NCBI GenBank assembly: GCA_043757045.1
Contig: JAYVQC010000059.1
Coordinates: 1-9,613, forward strand
Direction of reading: 5' to 3'
Length of the DNA stretch: 9,613 nucleotides
Source: JANNGC01 sp043757045
Lineage (GTDB): Bacteria; Verrucomicrobiota; Verrucomicrobiia; Limisphaerales; SIBH01
In this document: piece by piece, positions 6,515 to 9,613 of the stretch
Layout: every line of letters begins with the position of its first letter
How positions within the stretch are numbered: position 1 is the first letter of the stretch
Program-made: the position numbers and the translations under genes
The notes under the pieces: model-generated
The model's database searches: none
What the model was told of the DNA's origin: nothing
What the model saw: the letters and a program-made list of their open reading frames with translations, nothing else

Positions 6515-8230
6515 TTACTTCTTATTTAGCGCCGCCACCGGGTCGGGCTGCGGTTTGCCTTCTGAATACAGCGCGCGAATCTCGCCGGCGTCCAGCGCCC
6601 GGCGGAACAGGCAGAATTCATCCATCGCACCGCTGAAATTCCGGATCATGAATGGATCGTTTTCCGGGAAGCCCTTGGCATTCCAGTTGCCCAACTCCGC
6701 CACACCAATGCGGAAGGGCGGCTTGATGTTCAACACGTTCTCACTCACTGGAACGCCGTTCAGATAATGGACGACCTGCTGCGCCCCTCCGTCGATCACC
6801 ACGGCCAGATGCACCCACAGGCCAAACTGATCGAGCGTCAACACGGGCGGACTGTGGCAAATCTGGTAGCGTCCCGGTTCGGAACCAATCGCGGTCAAAG
6901 CCAGCACGCCATCCTGGCGAATGGACCAGTGAACGGTCCGGGCCTCGAAGCCGTCGCTCATGAAGAGGGAATTGATCTGGCGATCCAGCCCCTGCACGCG
7001 CACCCACGCGGCCAGGGTCAACGCGCCGAATTCCCCCGGAGCGCTGAGGCGCACGCGATCACTCACGCCGCGAAACCCGAGCGCGTGCTTGTCCGGCCAG
7101 CGGCCCTCGGTCCACTGGCAGCCCACGATGGTGGCGTCAGGCGCGGCGTCTTTTCGTTTGCTCGCGTTGGGCAGGCGCCAGTCCGCCCAGTCCGTTTGCT
7201 CGAAATCGAAATGCACCAGCAGCGAGGAATCCTCGTCGAGCCGGCTGCTCGCCGCGCGCCACTGTTCGTGGCGCAACACCTCTGCCTCGGACGATTTGTT
7301 CTGGAGATCAAACAGCGAGGCGAACCCCGCCGGATTGACCGGAATGAGCCGGGGCACGCCTGCTCCTTCCGCGATGGCCCCCTGGCCTTCGAGCAAGCTC
7401 TGCTTCGCCGCGCCGGAGGGAGATTGAAACTCCACGCTGCCCTTGAAGACATGCAGTTCCGTCTGGCCCGGCTTCACCTCGACTCCGAACACCGTGCCGA
7501 GGTCGGTCACATTCATGAGGGGCGTGCGGACGCGAAACCCTTTCGCCTGCGGCGGCACCTCGGCCACAAGTCGCCCGCTCGCACAGACCGCTTCGTCCGG
7601 AGAAATGAGTTGAAGCTCGGCCGGTCCCTCGATCACCACGCGCGCCCCGCTGTAGAACACGATTTGCACCAGACCCGATTTGAGCCGCAGCCAGCCCGGT
7701 TCCAGGGGTGCTCCCAGTCGGGGTGCCGAGTCCTGTGAACTCCATTGCGCATCCACGACGCGGTTCAGCATCGCCACGGCGTGGCTGGTCGCACCCTTGC
7801 GCCCGCCCGGTCGCCACTCGCGCCAACCCCACCATCCGGTCAGCAGCAGGGCAACGCAGGCGGCCAACGCCACAACGGACAGGGCAATGCGCGCCGCCGG
7901 AGCGCGGCGTTCACGCCGCTTCAACTCACCAACGGGAAGCGCTCTGGAATCTTCCTGTGCCTCACCCCGATGGACGTTGAAGCGGGCTGAAGCCCGCGCT
8001 CCTTCGGATGGCGAAAGCGGAGCGTGCATCTGGCCCAGCGCTGTCGGGAAAAGATCCGGCTCCGAAGCGAGGCGGGAATGCAACTCCACGCGGAAAAGGT
8101 ATTCATCGCGCGCCACCGCGTTGGCGCGCAGCAGTTCATTCAACGTCTGCATCTGCTCACTGCTACCCAAACCGTGGCAAACCGCAGCCACCGCCTCGTC
8201 GAATTCACGCGATGGAAAATAAATCTTCAT
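6515..8230 (-). CDS. FecR-domain / LamG-domain membrane protein, probable anti-sigma regulator
   Basis: A 571-residue protein whose ATG overlaps the stop of the sigma gene by four bases (ATGA), so the two are very likely co-translated. Residues 1-65 are a cytoplasmic domain of the type seen in PVC FecR proteins (LRANAVARDEYLFRVELHSRL at 34-54), the likely sigma-binding part. Residues 72-110 are a polar linker containing an inverted repeat pair at the DNA level. Residues 113-135 are a single transmembrane helix. Residues 175-275 form a FecR-like domain (LKSGLVQIVFYSGARVVIEGPAEL, GRLVAEVPPQAKGFRVRTP, TDLGTVFGVEV, HVFKGSVEF). Residues 336-560 form a LamG/concanavalin-like lectin domain (LLVHFDFE, LTLAAWVRV, HYLNGVPV, GAMDEFCLFRRAL, ending ALYSEGKP). 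The order inside-membrane-outside suits signal transfer from an external ligand to the sigma factor. The ligand is unknown; the lectin fold suggests a glycan. Confidence 0.87.
   Translation of the reverse strand: MKIYFPSREFDEAVAAVCHGLGSSEQMQTLNELLRANAVARDEYLFRVELHSRLASEPDLFPTALGQMHAPLSPSEGARASARFNVHRGEAQEDSRALPVGELKRRERRAPAARIALSVVALAACVALLLTGWWGWREWRPGGRKGATSHAVAMLNRVVDAQWSSQDSAPRLGAPLEPGWLRLKSGLVQIVFYSGARVVIEGPAELQLISPDEAVCASGRLVAEVPPQAKGFRVRTPLMNVTDLGTVFGVEVKPGQTELHVFKGSVEFQSPSGAAKQSLLEGQGAIAEGAGVPRLIPVNPAGFASLFDLQNKSSEAEVLRHEQWRAASSRLDEDSSLLVHFDFEQTDWADWRLPNASKRKDAAPDATIVGCQWTEGRWPDKHALGFRGVSDRVRLSAPGEFGALTLAAWVRVQGLDRQINSLFMSDGFEARTVHWSIRQDGVLALTAIGSEPGRYQICHSPPVLTLDQFGLWVHLAVVIDGGAQQVVHYLNGVPVSENVLNIKPPFRIGVAELGNWNAKGFPENDPFMIRNFSGAMDEFCLFRRALDAGEIRALYSEGKPQPDPVAALNKK
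7899..8002. repeat. REPIN-like inverted repeat pair inside the FecR-LamG coding sequence
   Basis: Two 22-base palindromic units lie in opposite orientation 60 bases apart, at 7899-7920 and 7981-8002. Each has a seven-pair stem and a GA loop: AGCCCGC/GCGGGCT in one, ACGCCGC/GCGGCGT in the other, followed by the shared GCTCC. They match at 18 of 22 positions, and the four differences form two adjacent base pairs that are both flipped, so pairing is preserved. They encode residues 77-84 and 104-111, the linker between the cytoplasmic domain and the membrane helix, without breaking the frame. Confidence 0.8.
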
Positions 8231-8784
8231 ACCGCCGCCTCATCCTGCCGGGCCGCCGTCTCCACGCAACTTTGCAGCGTGTGGCGAATCCGTTGCAGCA
8301 TCTTGTAAGTCGCCTCGACGGTTCGGCCTGACTCCCCGGCCAGCGCCTCGATGCCCGCGCGCCGGTAGTAGTAGCCCTCGATCAGTCCGCGTTGTTCGCC
8401 CGGCAATTTACCCAGACAACCGTCGAGGCGAGCGAGCCGGCGCTCGAACTCGGGCTTCAACTCCTCACGACGTTGCGCAAGTTCCTCGGCCAGTCCGCCC
8501 TCCAGCAGCGCCTGCCACCGCTGACGGCGTTCGATCCACTGCCTGGCCTTGTTCAAGGCGAACCGGCAGGCCCACGGCGTGAACGGCTGGTTCGGATCAT
8601 ACGCGTCGAATTTTTCCCACAGCGACAGTGCGGTCTGCTGCACGATGTCCTCCGCGTCCGCCACGTTCGGCACCAGCGCGGCCACGTAGCGAAAGATCTC
8701 CCGCTCGCTGCGCAGGAACAGCGAAAGGAACCGCTGCTGTGCCGCCGCCGGATCTTCGAAATGACGCGTTGAGTCTGATGACAT
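8227..8784 (-). CDS. ECF sigma factor, Rhodopirellula/Verrucomicrobium type
   Basis: A 185-residue ECF sigma factor of ordinary length. Region 2 spans about 17-90 (FLSLFLRSEREIFRYVAALV, then ADAEDIVQQTALSLWEKFDAY for core binding and DNA melting, then FTPWACRFALNKARQW). Region 4 spans about 115-175 (LDGCLGKLPGEQRGLIEGYYY, then helix-turn-helix GIEALAGESGRTVEATYKMLQRIRHTL). The pattern fits the TIGR02989 sigma-70 group found in Rhodopirellula and Verrucomicrobium. The stop overlaps the start of the FecR-LamG gene by four bases, a sigma/anti-sigma arrangement. Upstream lies the bipartite motif at 8801-8830, shared with the esterase operon, which suggests autoregulation. A DUF1552 gene diverges from the same 170-base intergenic region. 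ATG 8784 is the only well-placed start; no Shine-Dalgarno site is visible. Confidence 0.92.
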   Translation of the reverse strand: MSSDSTRHFEDPAAAQQRFLSLFLRSEREIFRYVAALVPNVADAEDIVQQTALSLWEKFDAYDPNQPFTPWACRFALNKARQWIERRQRWQALLEGGLAEELAQRREELKPEFERRLARLDGCLGKLPGEQRGLIEGYYYRRAGIEALAGESGRTVEATYKMLQRIRHTLQSCVETAARQDEAAV

Positions 8785-8800
8785 GCTTCAGGCTTTGATC

Positions 8801-8830
8801 ATACTTCCAGCCGAACCGGGGATTTGGACA
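8801..8830 (-). promoter_or_regulatory. Promoter-like bipartite motif upstream of the ECF sigma gene
   Basis: On the minus strand it reads TGTCC, a 17-base spacer containing GGTTCGGC, then GGAAGTAT, ending 16 bases before the ATG at 8784. Box sequences and spacing equal those at 3530-3559; a missing base in the A/T tract is offset by an extra T after GGTTCGGC. Exact retention of a 17-base spacing is what one expects of -35 and -10 elements. Recognition by this same ECF factor (autoregulation) is inference. Confidence 0.6.
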
Positions 8831-8920
8831 AATGAATTCACTTCATGAACTGATCGCGTCTGCGAGGCCAACATTCTTAGCCGCCGCCACCATTCGCCAC
8901 GGCGTTGTCCGCAGTTGCCA

Positions 8921-8938
8921 GCCCGCCCCCATGCGGGC
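8921..8938 (+). other. Small GC hairpin upstream of the DUF1552 start
   Basis: GCCCGC (8921-8926) pairs with GCGGGC (8933-8938) around the six-base loop CCCCAT, 16 bases before the ATG at 8955. It could affect initiation or simply reflect high GC content. The 8831-8920 stretch otherwise shows no convincing plus-strand promoter. Confidence 0.25.
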
Positions 8939-8954
8939 ACACTCTGCCCTGACC

Positions 8955-9613
8955 ATGAAAGCGCAAATTGGACGGCTCACGTTCCTCACCAGAAAATCCA
9001 TGCCCCGCCGCACCTTCCTGCGCGGCATGGGAGCCACGATGGCGTTGCCGCTGTTGGAAGCGATGGTGCCCGCTGCGACGCCGTTGGCGAAGACCGCCGC
9101 GAATCCCGTGCGCCGGCTTGGCTTCGTTTTTATGCCGATGGGCTGCGACCAGAGCCGATGGACGCCCCCCGGCGGGAAGGCCCCCGGTGGCGCGAAGCTC
9201 GGCGAGCTTTCGCCCATCCTCAGTTCGCTCGCGCCGGTCAAGGATCACATCACGGTGATCTCGAACATGGAGTTGCAGAACGCGTATCCCGGCAGCCACG
9301 CCACGTCCAACTCCGCCTTCCTCAGCGCCGCCAAGGCGAAGCTAACCGAAAGCTCGGACTACTATCTCGGCACCACCGTCGATCAAATCGCGGCCAAGCA
9401 AATCGGCCTGCAGACGCAGTTGCCCTCGCTCGAACTCGCCATGGATCACCTGCAAGTGGTCGGCCAGTGCGACAACGGCTACGCCTGCGCTTATCAAAAC
9501 AATCTCTCGTGGTCATCGCCCACGACACCGATCCCGGCCGAGGCGCATCCGCGCATTGTGTTTGAAAGTTTGTTCGGCGAAGGCGGCAGCAAGGCCGAAC
9601 GCCAGGCGGCGTT
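8955..9613 (+). CDS. DUF1552 protein with Tat-type signal, 5' part only
   Basis: The frame runs open from ATG 8955 for 219 codons to the right edge; the family is usually over 400 residues, so roughly half is present. RRTFLRG at 18-24 followed by a hydrophobic run (ALPLLEAMVPA) is a twin-arginine export signal. The mature part carries DUF1552 blocks: RRLGFVFMPMGCDQSRWTPPG, LSPILSSLAPVKDHITVISNM, GSHATSNSAFLSA, TVDQIAAKQIG, LPSLELAMD, then CDNGYACAYQNNLSW, SPTTPIPAEAHPRIVFESLFG. In PVC genomes DUF1552 genes usually adjoin DUF1587/DUF1592/DUF1595 cytochrome-like genes; here the left neighbour is the divergent sigma operon, so any such partner would lie elsewhere. The biochemical role of DUF1552 is not known to me. 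ATG 9000 would still keep the twin-arginine motif and is a possible alternative start. Confidence 0.87.
   Translation, partial: MKAQIGRLTFLTRKSMPRRTFLRGMGATMALPLLEAMVPAATPLAKTAANPVRRLGFVFMPMGCDQSRWTPPGGKAPGGAKLGELSPILSSLAPVKDHITVISNMELQNAYPGSHATSNSAFLSAAKAKLTESSDYYLGTTVDQIAAKQIGLQTQLPSLELAMDHLQVVGQCDNGYACAYQNNLSWSSPTTPIPAEAHPRIVFESLFGEGGSKAERQAA

Noticed and set aside
8811..8830. Plus-strand GAACC as an ECF -35 element driving the DUF1552 gene
   Set aside because: It is the reverse strand of the bipartite motif, which is placed consistently relative to minus-strand starts in both copies; no matching plus-strand -10 element was found.

Overview
The window is high-GC DNA that looks like a member of the Verrucomicrobiota, or at least the PVC superphylum. 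No marker gene is present, so this rests on protein families: the start of a ThuA-plus-membrane-bound-dehydrogenase protein (TIGR02604 type), a DUF1552 protein with a Tat signal, an ECF sigma factor of the Rhodopirellula/Verrucomicrobium type coupled to a FecR-LamG membrane protein, and a very long ECF sigma factor with a membrane anchor and an extracytoplasmic tail. Recognisable Shine-Dalgarno sites are mostly missing. All family calls are by eye.

Layout. Bases 1-3518 hold three minus-strand genes read right to left: a CE1-type esterase with an Ig/CBM48-like N-terminus (2346-3518), a second CE1-type esterase with a lipocalin-like N-terminus (1061-2302), and the start of the dehydrogenase-like protein (877 running off the left edge). 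All three begin with signal peptides. Bases 3895-6114 on the plus strand encode the 739-residue ECF sigma factor, followed by a short decayed fragment of a second ECF sigma gene (6124-6213). Bases 6515-8784 on the minus strand form a two-gene operon, ECF sigma then FecR-LamG protein, with a 4-base ATGA overlap. From 8955 a DUF1552 gene runs off the right edge in the divergent direction.

The most interesting signals lie outside the proteins. (1) A bipartite motif, TGTCC - 17 nt - GGAAGTAT with GGTTCGGC in the spacer, lies just upstream of both the operon sigma gene (8801-8830) and the first esterase gene (3530-3559). Two indels cancel, so the 17-nt spacing is identical. I read this as a shared, probably ECF-type promoter: the sigma factor would activate itself and the esterase cluster 5 kb away. 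(2) The window holds four palindrome arrays of different families: a 105-bp long hairpin (935-1039), five hairpins with ACC or GGT loops (3601-3766), a mirror-symmetric six-hairpin element (6214-6446), and a REPIN-like inverted pair inside the coding sequence of the FecR-LamG gene (7899-8002). Three of the four show compensatory base-pair changes between copies, which implies that the hairpins themselves are maintained.

Working model (inference): the FecR-LamG protein senses an envelope or polysaccharide cue and releases its sigma factor, which transcribes secreted esterases and perhaps the adjacent secreted oxidative proteins used in polysaccharide breakdown.
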